Below are positions 1 through 7,485 of a DNA stretch of 14,511 nt, in pieces. The notes beneath the pieces are model-generated. The model had not been told where the DNA came from and did not search any database. It saw nothing but the letters and a program-made list of their open reading frames with translations. Source of the DNA: Candidatus Thiosymbion ectosymbiont of Robbea hypermnestra (GTDB taxonomy: Bacteria; Pseudomonadota; Gammaproteobacteria; Chromatiales; Chromatiaceae); the NCBI GenBank assembly GCA_020443945.1, contig JAIZWN010000684.1, forward strand, positions 1-14,511, written 5' to 3'. Each line of letters starts with the position of its first letter. Within the stretch, counting starts at the first letter, position 1. The translations under genes and the position numbers were made by a program.

Positions 1-126
1 GATAGGATGTTAAGGCGAGGTGCGCGAATCTTCCATAGTGGCCCTGGGCATCCATACGCCCAAACAGAGGCCGGATATATGACAGCAACCTTCCCCTTCG
101 CCATCGGTGTTCTTTACCTTGCAAAA
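1..126. other. Left edge, no gene recognised
   Basis: I see no convincing coding region here. The only open stretch from the ATG at 79 is about 33 codons and runs into the repeat that follows. It has the look of decayed intergenic DNA leading into the tandem repeat copies. Confidence 0.4.
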
Positions 127-436
127 CGGGATGGGTCCATATATGTGGTGAGCGCGGTGAATATACCAATGATAGGGTGAATACCAAGGATGTCGGGAGC
201 CGTATCGATGATATGGTGAACACCAAGAATAGCGCGAACCGCATCAACGAAGGAGACGCCATTGCCAATGGTCATTTCTCGATGTGAAAGATGCAGTCCG
301 CGTAGAATACGGTGAGTTCCAATTGATGCGGTTCGCTCCGCTTACCATATTGTTTGATGCGATCTTTATGTCTACCACATCAGGGTATGATTCGTCGTGC
401 CCATCACATCATGTCGCTCCGCTCACCGCATCCTAC
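127..436. repeat. ~300-bp inverted-repeat element, copy 1
   Basis: The core (148-426) matches 473-752 at an offset of 325-326 bases with about 12 substitutions and one single-base indel, roughly 95% identity. The left end is degraded; the right end (415-436) is close to the terminal repeat of copy 2 but lacks two bases. Inside are three related short units of the form GGTGAAYACCAAGRAT, each a mini-palindrome, and an internal inverted pair built on GATGCGGTTCGC. No protein-coding function is evident. It is most likely a non-autonomous (MITE-like) element. Confidence 0.75.
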
Positions 437-459
437 AAAACCACGAAACCTGCATGATT

Positions 460-765
460 CGTAGGATGGGCAGTGAGCGCGGTGAATATACCAATGATAG
501 GGTGAATACCAAGGATGTCGGGAGCCGTGTCGATGATATAGTGAACATCAAGAATAGCGCGAACCGCATCAACGAAGGAGACGCCATTGCCGATGGTCAT
601 TTCTCGGTGTGAAGGATGCAGTCTGCGTAGAATACGGTGAGTTCCAAATCGATGCGGTTCGCTCCGCTTACCATATTGTTTGATGCGATCTTTATGTCTA
701 CCACATCGGGGTATGGTCCGTCGCGCCCATCACATCATGTCGCTCCGCTCACTGCCCATCCTACG
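460..765. repeat. 306-bp MITE-like element with perfect 20-bp terminal inverted repeats, copy 2
   Basis: The element begins CGTAGGATGGGCAGTGAGCG (460-479) and ends with the exact reverse complement (746-765), so it is bounded by a perfect 20-bp inverted repeat. The interior is a near copy of 148-426. A short ORF reads through part of it, but its codons are made of the internal repeat units and it is not conserved in copy 1, so it is not called as a gene. Fragments of the same terminal sequence recur near 7198-7220 and 7293-7330, suggesting a dispersed family. Confidence 0.85.
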
Positions 766-893
766 AAACTGGATCCCCACGGAAGATTTAGCCGCCGACG
801 GATACAATAGGCCCCGGAACAGTCGATGATAACAAACCGCTGATTGTGGACCATCTTAGAGGCTGTCTAAAAACCAACCCATTTATCCATCAA
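766..893. other. Leader region of the SAM hydrolase gene
   Basis: No gene and no strong promoter is visible. A GTG at 846 would extend the downstream gene by 16 codons, but the family normally begins a few residues before the TDFG motif, which favours the ATG at 894. No clear Shine-Dalgarno sequence precedes either start. Confidence 0.35.
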
Positions 894-1805
894 ATGCAAA
901 CGATTGAGCGGATTGCACTGGTCACGGATTTCGGCGGCACCGGCCCTTATGTGGGCCAGATGAAGCTGCGTCTCTCGCAATTGCTTTCACGCAAGGGTGG
1001 CGCAAAGGCCCATCCCTGGGCCTTTGCGCTACGGAATCGAAATCGGAATCGGAATATGGCGATGTCCCGATTCCTTCCTGGTCGACGGCTGGCCGCCGTT
1101 GCACAGGGCGGTTCATCCCTGGACCGCATCGGGGGTCGCCCGTGGCGACACCTTCCGCGGCTCCCGGTTATCGACCTGGTCTCCGATCTCGCGCCCTTCC
1201 GCCCCGACCTGGCCGCCTATCTCCTGCCCGCCCTGGTCCGGGACATGCCGGCCCGTACCCTTTATCTCTGCGTGGTGGATCCGGGGGTCGGCGGCGCGCG
1301 GGCGGCGCTTGCCGTCGAGGCCGATGGGAATTGGTACGTCGGCCCGGACAATGGGCTCCTGGCCCTGGCCGCCCGGCGCGCGCGCCGGGCACGGGTTCTG
1401 CGGGTGGATTGGCGCCCGGAACGGCTGTCAAACAGCTTCCATGGCCGGGATCTGTTCGCGCCCATCGCGGCCATGCTCTGCGAGGGCCGGCTGCCTGCCT
1501 GTACCGAGATCGACCAAGGGGCATTGATCGGAAGCGACTGGCCGCACGAGCTCGCCAAGGTGATCTACGCGGACGGCTACGGCAATCTGATCACCGGGCT
1601 ACGGGCTTGTGGTCTGGACCGGGGGACGCGGCTGCGGGTCGGCGAACGGGAAATCGCTTCCGCGCGCACCTTCTGCGCGGCGCCCACGGGACAGGCATTC
1701 TGGTATGAGAACTCCTTCGGCCTCGTGGAGCTGGCGGTCAATCAGGGACACGCGGGCCGCGTCCTCGGGCTCGACCCCGGAGCTCCGGTCGCACTGGTTC
1801 CTTGA
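894..1805 (+). CDS. S-adenosyl-L-methionine hydrolase (DUF62 / SAM hydroxide adenosyltransferase family), with in-frame insert
   Basis: Members of this family hydrolyse S-adenosyl-L-methionine to adenosine and methionine in the cytoplasm. Visible family motifs: TDFG at residues 11-14, VVDPGVG from 127, GPDNG at 150-154, SNSFHGRD at 179-186, ADGYGNLITG further on, and a C-terminal ENSFGLVELAVN block. These cover both the N-terminal catalytic domain and the C-terminal beta domain, so the protein is full length. Between MKLRLSQL and LPVIDL, where relatives are expected to have only a handful of residues, there are about 55 extra residues rich in Arg, Asn and Gly (NRNRNRN run), encoded by a palindromic insert that keeps the frame. 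The ATG at 894 is preferred over GTG 846 by family length; neither has a good ribosome-binding site. Enzyme activity with the insert is uncertain. Confidence 0.85.
   Translation: MQTIERIALVTDFGGTGPYVGQMKLRLSQLLSRKGGAKAHPWAFALRNRNRNRNMAMSRFLPGRRLAAVAQGGSSLDRIGGRPWRHLPRLPVIDLVSDLAPFRPDLAAYLLPALVRDMPARTLYLCVVDPGVGGARAALAVEADGNWYVGPDNGLLALAARRARRARVLRVDWRPERLSNSFHGRDLFAPIAAMLCEGRLPACTEIDQGALIGSDWPHELAKVIYADGYGNLITGLRACGLDRGTRLRVGEREIASARTFCAAPTGQAFWYENSFGLVELAVNQGHAGRVLGLDPGAPVALVP
984..1160. repeat. Palindromic insert inside the SAM hydrolase gene, translated in frame
   Basis: It contains a perfect 13-bp inverted repeat with a 4-base loop (GCGCAAAGGCCCA at 1000-1012, partner at 1017-1029), an AATCGG-type tandem run (about 1037-1055), and an 8-bp inverted repeat GGAATCGG/CCGATTCC (1045-1052 and 1067-1074). 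The flanking protein sequence matches the family on both sides, so this stretch is additional. The exact junctions cannot be fixed without homologues. Confidence 0.65.
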
Positions 1806-1837
1806 CCTGATCTAATGACCTGATAAGGTTCCGGTCT

Positions 1838-2125
1838 ATGTCGAAGATTACCGTCATCACCGAACCGGCCGCGGAGGCCGATACCCTCGGCCTGCTCGAT
1901 GCCCCACGTGTGCTCACCGAGCTGGATACCGAACGGTTGCGCCATTCCTTTGCCGATCTGTCCGCGGCGATCGGCAGCCTGTTGCAGGACATCCGCACCG
2001 TCGGCGATTTCAAACTCGAGGAGGTCACGGTCGCGGTGGAAATCAGCGCCGAAGGGGGCGTGGCCCTGATCGGCAACGCCAAGGCCGGGGCCAAAGGGGC
2101 CATTCATTTGACCTTCTCCCGGTAA
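1838..2125 (+). CDS. Small Pepco/Trypco-like domain protein
   Basis: A 95-residue protein. The N-terminal half has a Thr/Glu-rich start and a helix (LRHSFADLSAAIGSLLQDI). The C-terminal half reads FKLEEVTVAVEISAEGG then a Gly/Ala-rich turn and GAIHLTF. The pattern of beta strands around 'EISAEGG...KGAI' resembles the small Pepco/Trypco companion domains described beside proteases and signalling NTPases in bacterial conflict systems. That assignment is from memory of the motif, not a search. It lies 31 bases upstream of the large WD40 membrane protein on the same strand, so the two are probably co-transcribed and may act together. An AAGG sits about 9 bases before the ATG. No catalytic residues are evident. 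Confidence 0.7.
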   Translation: MSKITVITEPAAEADTLGLLDAPRVLTELDTERLRHSFADLSAAIGSLLQDIRTVGDFKLEEVTVAVEISAEGGVALIGNAKAGAKGAIHLTFSR

Positions 2126-2156
2126 GCCGGCGCCCGCGTCTCATGGGCCAGTGGTC

Positions 2157-5100
2157 ATGATGACCAAACCGGCGTCACGAGCCCCGACCCCCACCCCGGC
2201 GGCGTTGCCGCTGGCGCCCTTTCTGGCCTCCCTGGGCTTCTGCGGCATTTACCCCACGCTACGGGACTATCGGCGCATCCAGACCCTGCTGGAGAGCCGT
2301 TGCCGCTGGACCCGGCCGGCATTCCGCGATGCCCTGGCCGCCCTGCTGACCAGCAATCGGGATCAGCAGATCGCATTCGTGCGCCACTACAACCGCGCCT
2401 TCGATCTGGCGGAAGACCGGCAGGAAGCGGATACGGACCAGCGGGCGTTGGATGTTCCACGGGCCCTGGCCGAGCTGCGCCAACTGCTGGCGCGACCGGT
2501 TCCACCACCACTGCCATCAGGGCCCCCGGAAAAGGCGGCCAGCGCGCAGGATGGCTCCAAGGAAGAGCAACGCGGCCGAAAAATCCCCAACCTCCTGACC
2601 GCCGTGGCGGTGCTGTTGCTGGCTACTGCCCTGATCGCCGCGGTCTTTTACGATCTGCCGGAGCCGGTGGCCCGTCTCTGTCTGGACCAAGCCTCCCTGT
2701 CGTTGCCCGATCAAGAGCGGGATATCCAGGCCCGCCACCCCTTGATCCTGGAGAATTGCGGCAATGCCCCCCTGACCCTGGCGCACCACCGGTGGCAACC
2801 CCCCGCCGCCGAGGAGGTCTTCGGGCTGCATCTCCCACCCCAGGGCAGGATATTGGAGCCTGGGAAGCAATTGGACCTGGCGTTGTGGTTCCGTCCATCG
2901 AAAGCCGGGGATCACCGGGGCGAGCTGGTGCTGCATCATGACGGCACCGAGTCTCCAGGCCGGATCCGGATCCAGGCCAAGGGCATCGAGCCGGTCGAGG
3001 AGCCTCGGCTACCGCGCAATCGGATTTACCAGAATGTCCCCTCGATCCGGAACATCCTGTTCACCCCGACCCGCGGCGACCCCTGGCGGCTACCGGCCCT
3101 GGCGGCCGGATTGGCGGCACTGGCCTTGGTATTGCTCCTGTGGTATCTGCGCCGTATCCACCGGCTGCCGCGGGACCCACCGGCCACCGGCGATTCGAAT
3201 CAGCCCGGTCGGTTTCGCATCGGCCAGGTTGGCGGAACACCGCCGCCGCGCCTGAATCACGGCGCTTTGGCCGAGATCGCGGAGGCCCTGGGCCACTACC
3301 GTAGCGAGCTGCCCAGCCGCCGGCTGGATGCCGCCGCCAGCATCCGGGCTACCTTGCGGGGGTACGGCATTCCCTCCCTGATCTTTCGGCGTCGCCAACT
3401 GGTCCGGGGGCTGCTGATTCTGGAAGACGAGGCCACCCCCGCCCGGGCCTGGAATCCCATCGCCGCCGAGCTGGCCGCGGAGCTGCCGACCCAGGGCATT
3501 CCGGTGCTGCACGGCCAATTCCGCGACTCGCCGCTGGTATTTCGGGACGCCGGTGGCCGGCGCCGGAGCCTGGAGGACCTGGCGGGGCAGGCCCCGGCGC
3601 TCATCCTGCTGCTGGTTACCGACGGCCTGCGTTGCGATTCCGCCCGGCGCCGGCGGATCGGCGAGGACCTGGCCCAATGGCCCCAGGTCGCCTGGCTGGA
3701 CCCACGAGAGCGACGGGCCTGGGGCGAGAACGCCTGGCTGACGACGGCGCTGGAGATTCCCCGTTATCCCGGCACCGCCCAAGGTGTGCTGGACGCCATA
3801 CGTCATACGCGGAGTGAGCGCCTGCCCGTCCAGGCAACCCCGCCACCCCGACCCCAGCGGGCGCTGCCGCCGGCATTGGCGCTGGAGCGGCACCTGGGCG
3901 CGGCCCTGGGCTGGGCGCGGGACTGCGCCCTGCTGCATCCGGTGGTCCCCCTGGGTCTGGCGGAGGCCCTGCGCCGGGAGTTTCATCCCCAGCTCCCGAC
4001 CGAGGCTATCGAGCGCCTGCACACCCTGCCTGGGACCGCACGCACCGCCGCCGGGCTGCGCTTCGCGGACCCGGTGCGCGGGGGACTGCGCGCGCTGGAT
4101 CTGGCCCGGCGCGACCCGGAGGACAGAAGGAAGGTGCTGGGTTTTATCCTGGACCGGATCGACCAGGCCGCGCCCGACGAGGACGCCGGGGAGCTGGCAC
4201 GGCTGGGCTGGGAGCTGGCGCGGGAGAAGCTCCGGTTCGAGCTGGCGCCGGACAACGACTGCCGACGCCTGGCGGAGCTGGAGCGCCACCCGGCGTTGGG
4301 CGCGGCGGTGCGGGACTGGCTGCGGGATTTCCGGGAATCGGAGATCCCCTTTGTCGGCAAGCCGACCCACCGGGAGGCGACAATCCGTCTCGCCCGTTTC
4401 CAGGGCAATCCGCTGGGGCTGCCACGGGACCGGCTGTACTGGTTGTCGAAGCGACAGCGTGCCTTGGCGGGCGGCCTGCTGGCCCTCTGCCTCGGCCTGA
4501 CGGGATTGAGTATACTCAACGCCTGGTGGTCACCCGCCGGCAGGGCCGCATGGCAGTGGGAAGGGGATGTCCCCAAGGGCGAGCTCCTGGCCTGGACCGA
4601 GCAATCCGACGGCGCTGCCTGGTCCCCGACCTCCCCGGCCCGGCCCCTGGCGGAGCTGGCAAAATACCCACCGCAATTGGGCCGGCGCTACCGTATCCGG
4701 CTGCTGGCCGGTGGCCGCGGCGGCCTTAGCCGTGGGCAGTATATCGCGGAACCCGGCATCTATCGGCCAGTACTGGAGCACAAGGCCCTGGATGCGCCCT
4801 GTCGCGAGACCATTCCCGGCTTGTCGTTGTCCGTACAACGCTGTCCCGAGCCCGATGGGGACCAGAACTACCAATCCCCCGGCTGGCGGGCCCGCCTGGG
4901 GGCCGAGGCGCCGGCCGGCCCTGCCGCCCCGCGCCAGCTGAGCCTGGGGCTGGTAGTGGGCGACATCGCGCTGGACGAGCAACTGGTGGATCGCCTGTTC
5001 GAGACCGGCTCCCTGGACCGGCTCTACCGGATTCCCACCGGACCGGGCGCCGCCATGACCGAGGCCCTGGCCTGGCTGCGCCGGGAGCTGGGGCCCAGCT

Positions 5101-6266
5101 CGGACTATAGCCAGCTCCTGACCTGGCGGGCCCAAGGCATAGCCGCCCCGGAGCTGCCCGCCGCCCGCCGGCTGGATCTGATCCAGGACCCGGACCAATC
5201 GGCCCGCTTGCTCCAGCTGCTCGAGCCCGCCGGCGAGCCGGTCCTGGACGAGACCCAGCTACTCGCCGGCCTGGGCCTGGATGCCAGTGCGGTACAGGGA
5301 ACCGGAGCGCCTTTATACCTGCTGCGCCTGTCGGATTGGCCTCGGATTCCGAAAAGGACATCGGAGACGGATTTCCGGCTCGCGCGTTCCTGGCAGGGAC
5401 ATGAGGGCGCGATTTGTCCATACACCAACTGCCTGGATTTCAGCCCCGACGGGAAACTCCTGGCCTCGGGCGGTAGTAGTGACCGGCTCGTCAAGCTCTG
5501 GTCCCTGGCGGATGGCCGGTTGACGCGGGAGATGACGGGGCACACCGATTGGGTGAGCGCCGTCGGGTTCAGTCCGGATGGGCAATGGCTGACCTCGGGG
5601 AGCTGGGACGGAATCGTGAAGGTCTGGTCGGTCGCCGATGGCCAGCCGATTCAGACACTGACAGGGCCCAGTTCTGGTATTTATGCCGTTGCCTTCAGTC
5701 CGGATGGCCGTTGGCTGGCGGCCGGCTCTCTTAGCCCTAACGTCCTTAATGTCTGGGATACGACAAGCTGGCGCCGCCGATATACCCTGAAGGGGCACAC
5801 CGATTCGGTCAACACGGTCGCCTTCAACGCGGCCAGCGATTTGATTGCCTCGGGAAGTAACGACAAGAGCATCAAGCTCTGGTCACTCGCCGATGGCAAA
5901 CTGCTGCATACCCTGGAGGTGGGTAGTCAGGTCAATCGCCTGGTCTTCAGTCCCGACGGCGAGACCCTGGTATCCGGCTCCGCGGATAGCAGGATCCGGC
6001 TCTGGCGGGTCCGGGACGGCCAGTTGCTGCGTACCCTGGGCATGAGTATTAGCTGGGGCAGCGCCCTGGACCTCAGCCCGGATGGCCGTCTGCTGGCCTG
6101 GGGAACCAATAGTGGCAAGATCAAGCTGATCCGGCTGGCCGACGGGAAAAGAATCCGGACCCTGACGAGGCATGACTCACAAGTATTCTCAATCGCCTTC
6201 AGTCCCGACGGTCGCCTACTCGCCACCGCGGATGCCAACGGGGTAATCAGGCTGTGGCGGCGGTGA
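2157..6266 (+). CDS. Three-pass membrane protein with ASH-like, vWA-like and C-terminal WD40 propeller domains
   Basis: A 1369-residue protein. In order: a helical N-terminal region (about 15-90) resembling the start of CoxE-type vWA proteins; a membrane helix at about 143-165; a beta-sandwich of ASH/HYDIN type (about 172-278, with LILENCGNAPLTL); a second helix at about 312-331; a cytoplasmic stretch with a degenerate vWA-like fold (about 410-550, core strands LLILEDE and LILLLVTDGL); a third helix at about 769-791; an unassigned region (800-1075); and seven WD40 repeats (about 1081-1369) with repeated FSPDG and KLW motifs. Positive charges flank the helices so that the N-terminus and vWA-like part are inside and the ASH-like and WD40 parts outside. 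The start is ambiguous among GTG 2151, ATG 2157 and ATG 2160. The function is unknown; signalling or a conflict/defence role is inferred from architecture and its small partner gene. Confidence 0.85.
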   Translation: MMTKPASRAPTPTPAALPLAPFLASLGFCGIYPTLRDYRRIQTLLESRCRWTRPAFRDALAALLTSNRDQQIAFVRHYNRAFDLAEDRQEADTDQRALDVPRALAELRQLLARPVPPPLPSGPPEKAASAQDGSKEEQRGRKIPNLLTAVAVLLLATALIAAVFYDLPEPVARLCLDQASLSLPDQERDIQARHPLILENCGNAPLTLAHHRWQPPAAEEVFGLHLPPQGRILEPGKQLDLALWFRPSKAGDHRGELVLHHDGTESPGRIRIQAKGIEPVEEPRLPRNRIYQNVPSIRNILFTPTRGDPWRLPALAAGLAALALVLLLWYLRRIHRLPRDPPATGDSNQPGRFRIGQVGGTPPPRLNHGALAEIAEALGHYRSELPSRRLDAAASIRATLRGYGIPSLIFRRRQLVRGLLILEDEATPARAWNPIAAELAAELPTQGIPVLHGQFRDSPLVFRDAGGRRRSLEDLAGQAPALILLLVTDGLRCDSARRRRIGEDLAQWPQVAWLDPRERRAWGENAWLTTALEIPRYPGTAQGVLDAIRHTRSERLPVQATPPPRPQRALPPALALERHLGAALGWARDCALLHPVVPLGLAEALRREFHPQLPTEAIERLHTLPGTARTAAGLRFADPVRGGLRALDLARRDPEDRRKVLGFILDRIDQAAPDEDAGELARLGWELAREKLRFELAPDNDCRRLAELERHPALGAAVRDWLRDFRESEIPFVGKPTHREATIRLARFQGNPLGLPRDRLYWLSKRQRALAGGLLALCLGLTGLSILNAWWSPAGRAAWQWEGDVPKGELLAWTEQSDGAAWSPTSPARPLAELAKYPPQLGRRYRIRLLAGGRGGLSRGQYIAEPGIYRPVLEHKALDAPCRETIPGLSLSVQRCPEPDGDQNYQSPGWRARLGAEAPAGPAAPRQLSLGLVVGDIALDEQLVDRLFETGSLDRLYRIPTGPGAAMTEALAWLRRELGPSSDYSQLLTWRAQGIAAPELPAARRLDLIQDPDQSARLLQLLEPAGEPVLDETQLLAGLGLDASAVQGTGAPLYLLRLSDWPRIPKRTSETDFRLARSWQGHEGAICPYTNCLDFSPDGKLLASGGSSDRLVKLWSLADGRLTREMTGHTDWVSAVGFSPDGQWLTSGSWDGIVKVWSVADGQPIQTLTGPSSGIYAVAFSPDGRWLAAGSLSPNVLNVWDTTSWRRRYTLKGHTDSVNTVAFNAASDLIASGSNDKSIKLWSLADGKLLHTLEVGSQVNRLVFSPDGETLVSGSADSRIRLWRVRDGQLLRTLGMSISWGSALDLSPDGRLLAWGTNSGKIKLIRLADGKRIRTLTRHDSQVFSIAFSPDGRLLATADANGVIRLWRR

Positions 6267-6317
6267 CCACCAGCCCGTCTTCCGGGTTCTTCCGGTAGTG
6301 TTGTGATCCGTGATGTT

Positions 6318-6472
6318 GGGTAGTGGCTAAATTTTAAGTGATGAAGTCTGCCGACTCCTACCCCGTCATTCCGGCAGGGATTGCCGGAATCCAGGCGCCA
6401 GGGATGGCAAAAGCAGTGGGGATCAAATCGTTAAGCCGCACAACCATGCCACTTTGAATTTAACCACTACCC
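6318..6472. repeat. 155-bp element with 23-bp imperfect terminal inverted repeats
   Basis: The left end (6318-6340, beginning GGGTAGTGGCTAAATT) is matched by the reverse complement of 6450-6472 at 20 of 23 positions. The interior contains the dispersed GTCATTCCGGCAGGGATT repeat. No coding capacity. Size and structure fit a MITE-like element downstream of the WD40 gene. Confidence 0.7.
6365..6408 (+). repeat. Dispersed CATTCCGGCA hairpin repeat, copy 1
   Basis: Contains ATTCCGGCA and its reverse complement TGCCGGAAT around a short loop. The 44 bases match 14461-14504 at 42 positions, so this is a dispersed repeat, here nested within the 155-bp element. Confidence 0.8.
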
Positions 6473-6558
6473 GCTGCCGGTAATCCTTCAGGATTCGTGC
6501 TTTCAGCCAATAGACAGGATTCACAGGATTTCTCAGGATTAACAGGATTTTTTTCGTT
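6472..6558 (+). repeat. AGGATT array, left-type copy F1
   Basis: After a lead-in shared with 7370-7457 (GCTGCCGG, then GCTTTCAGC, then AATAGACAGG) come four AGGATT motifs with starts spaced 9, 10 and 9 bases, ending in a T run. It is the reverse-complement relative of the right-type copies at 7139-7197, 8061-8094 and 8166-8229. Confidence 0.85.
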
Positions 6559-6593
6559 AGTGAAAATAAGGATAGACTGGAGATTGATTGGAA

Positions 6594-6815
6594 ATGAATA
6601 GGAAACTCACTAAATATAAGATGATCCTGTACTGGAGTAAGGAAGACAATTTCTTTGTGGCGGAAGTACCGGAACTTCCGGGATGTATGGCCGATGGTAA
6701 AACGTATCAGGAAGCGCTCGCCAATGCACAGCTCATCATTCAGGAATGGATAGATACGGCGAAAGATATCGGACGGGAAATTCCTGAACCCCAGGGTAGA
6801 CTAATGTATGCCTGA
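6594..6815 (+). CDS. HicB-like antitoxin, orphan
   Basis: A 73-residue protein reading KMILYWSKEDNFF, AEVPELPGCMADGKTYQEALANA, then a long helix and a terminal GREIPEPQGRLMYA. This is the classic short HicB/DUF1902-type partial RNase-H-like fold. Such proteins usually neutralise a HicA mRNA interferase. No HicA-like gene is adjacent on either side, so it is a solo antitoxin or a remnant. ATG 6594 is chosen (GGAG 11 bases upstream); a TTG at 6588 is an alternative with tighter spacing. The gene lies between a left-type and a right-type AGGATT array and is more AT-rich than the flanking large genes, consistent with acquisition. Confidence 0.85.
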   Translation: MNRKLTKYKMILYWSKEDNFFVAEVPELPGCMADGKTYQEALANAQLIIQEWIDTAKDIGREIPEPQGRLMYA

Positions 6816-6870
6816 CCCGTAATCGGTGTGGCAAGATTGGACTCGCGTGCCGAAACAATAAAGGTGGTCC

Positions 6871-6937
6871 TTGAAACCGAAAATCTATATTGAAACAAGC
6901 GTAATCAGCTATCTCACGGCACGGCCAAACCGTGATG
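6871..6937 (+). pseudogene. 5' fragment of a VapC-like PIN-domain gene cut off by repeats
   Basis: From a TTG start preceded by AAAGGTGG, the first 22 codons read KPKIYIETSVISYLTARPNR, a typical PIN-domain N-terminus with the first catalytic acidic position (IET) and the SYLTARP helix. From 6938 the frame enters interspersed repeats, and no later PIN motif is found. The reading frame stays open to 7182 but encodes repeat-derived sequence. The toxin is therefore almost certainly inactive. Confidence 0.75.
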
Positions 6938-6988
6938 GCTCTTGTGTTGGGGTGCGCGCGTCCCTGCGCTTACCCCAACCTACGGGCT
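6938..6988 (+). repeat. Half copy of the GTAGGTTGGGGT palindromic element
   Basis: All 51 bases are identical to 7559-7609, the right half of the complete element at 7515-7606. The left half is absent, so this copy is truncated at the junction with the PIN gene fragment. Confidence 0.9.
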
Positions 6989-7002
6989 TTATCTTTGGCT
7001 CG

Positions 7003-7100
7003 TCCCACGCTCCAGCGTGGGAACGCAGTCAGGCCGCTCCAGCGGCCAAGGTCTCAAGACGCTGGAGCGTCGGGGTTCGCTCCCACGCTGGAGCGTGGGA
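7003..7100. repeat. 98-bp element made of four consecutive palindromes
   Basis: Four self-complementary blocks follow one another: 7003-7022, 7032-7047 (GGCCGCTCCAGCGGCC), 7058-7071 (GACGCTGGAGCGTC) and 7081-7100 (TCCCACGCTGGAGCGTGGGA). The first and last blocks are exact reverse complements of each other, so the element is also bounded by a perfect 20-bp inverted repeat. A degenerate relative lies at 11590-11665. Confidence 0.9.
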
Positions 7101-7138
7101 GCCAGATGGCGGTGGAAATTCAAAGCGACAAAACAAAA

Positions 7139-7197
7139 TGTCCTGTCAATCCTGCAAAATCTTGTTAATCCTGTCCTATTAGAACATTGCAATGAGC
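7139..7197 (-). repeat. AGGATT array, right-type copy R1
   Basis: Contains AATCCT motifs (reverse complement of AGGATT) followed by CTATTAGAACATTGCAATG. 54 of 56 bases match 8173-8228. It is an inverted partner of the left-type copy at 6472-6558, so the HicB-like gene and the PIN fragment lie between opposed arrays. Confidence 0.85.
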
Positions 7198-7369
7198 GCG
7201 TAGGATGGGCAAAGCAAGCGTCCGGCAGGATGCTCCAGGACTTCGCTCATTCCGCGGGGGTTGCAAACCGCGGCGGGCCTGGTAACAGGACGTAGGATGT
7301 GGTGAGGCCAGGGATGGCCGAACCGCATCTTTGGGCGGTGGACGTACCCAACGACGGCTGCATATTAAA
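7198..7369. other. Non-coding stretch with GTAGGATG repeat fragments
   Basis: Holds GCGTAGGATGGGCAAAGC (7198-7215) and CGTAGGATGTGGTGAGGCC (from 7293), the latter followed by AACCGCATC in a weak inverted arrangement. Both resemble ends of the 306-bp element at 460-765. No gene is recognised. Confidence 0.5.
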
Positions 7370-7457
7370 CGCTGCCGGCAATTCTTCGAGGTTCGCGCTT
7401 TCAGCTAATAGACAGGATTCACAGGATTTCTCAGGATTAACAGGATTTTTCTTCGTT
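7370..7457 (+). repeat. AGGATT array, left-type copy F2
   Basis: Nearly the same as 6472-6558, including the lead-in (GCTGCCGG, GCTTTCAGC, AATAGACAGG), the four AGGATT motifs at 9/10/9 spacing and the terminal T run with CTTCGTTTT. Confidence 0.85.
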
Positions 7458-7485
7458 TTTAAGAAATATCATTTGGGTGATCGAG

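Noticed and set aside
397..612. 71-codon plus-strand frame in the tandem repeat
   Set aside because: It spans repeat units and the junction of two copies, has no ribosome-binding site and is not preserved in copy 1.
3090..4370. 426-codon minus-strand open frame inside the WD40 gene
   Set aside because: Gln/Gly/Arg/Pro-rich with no motif; the plus-strand frame is continuous through membrane helices and WD40 repeats.
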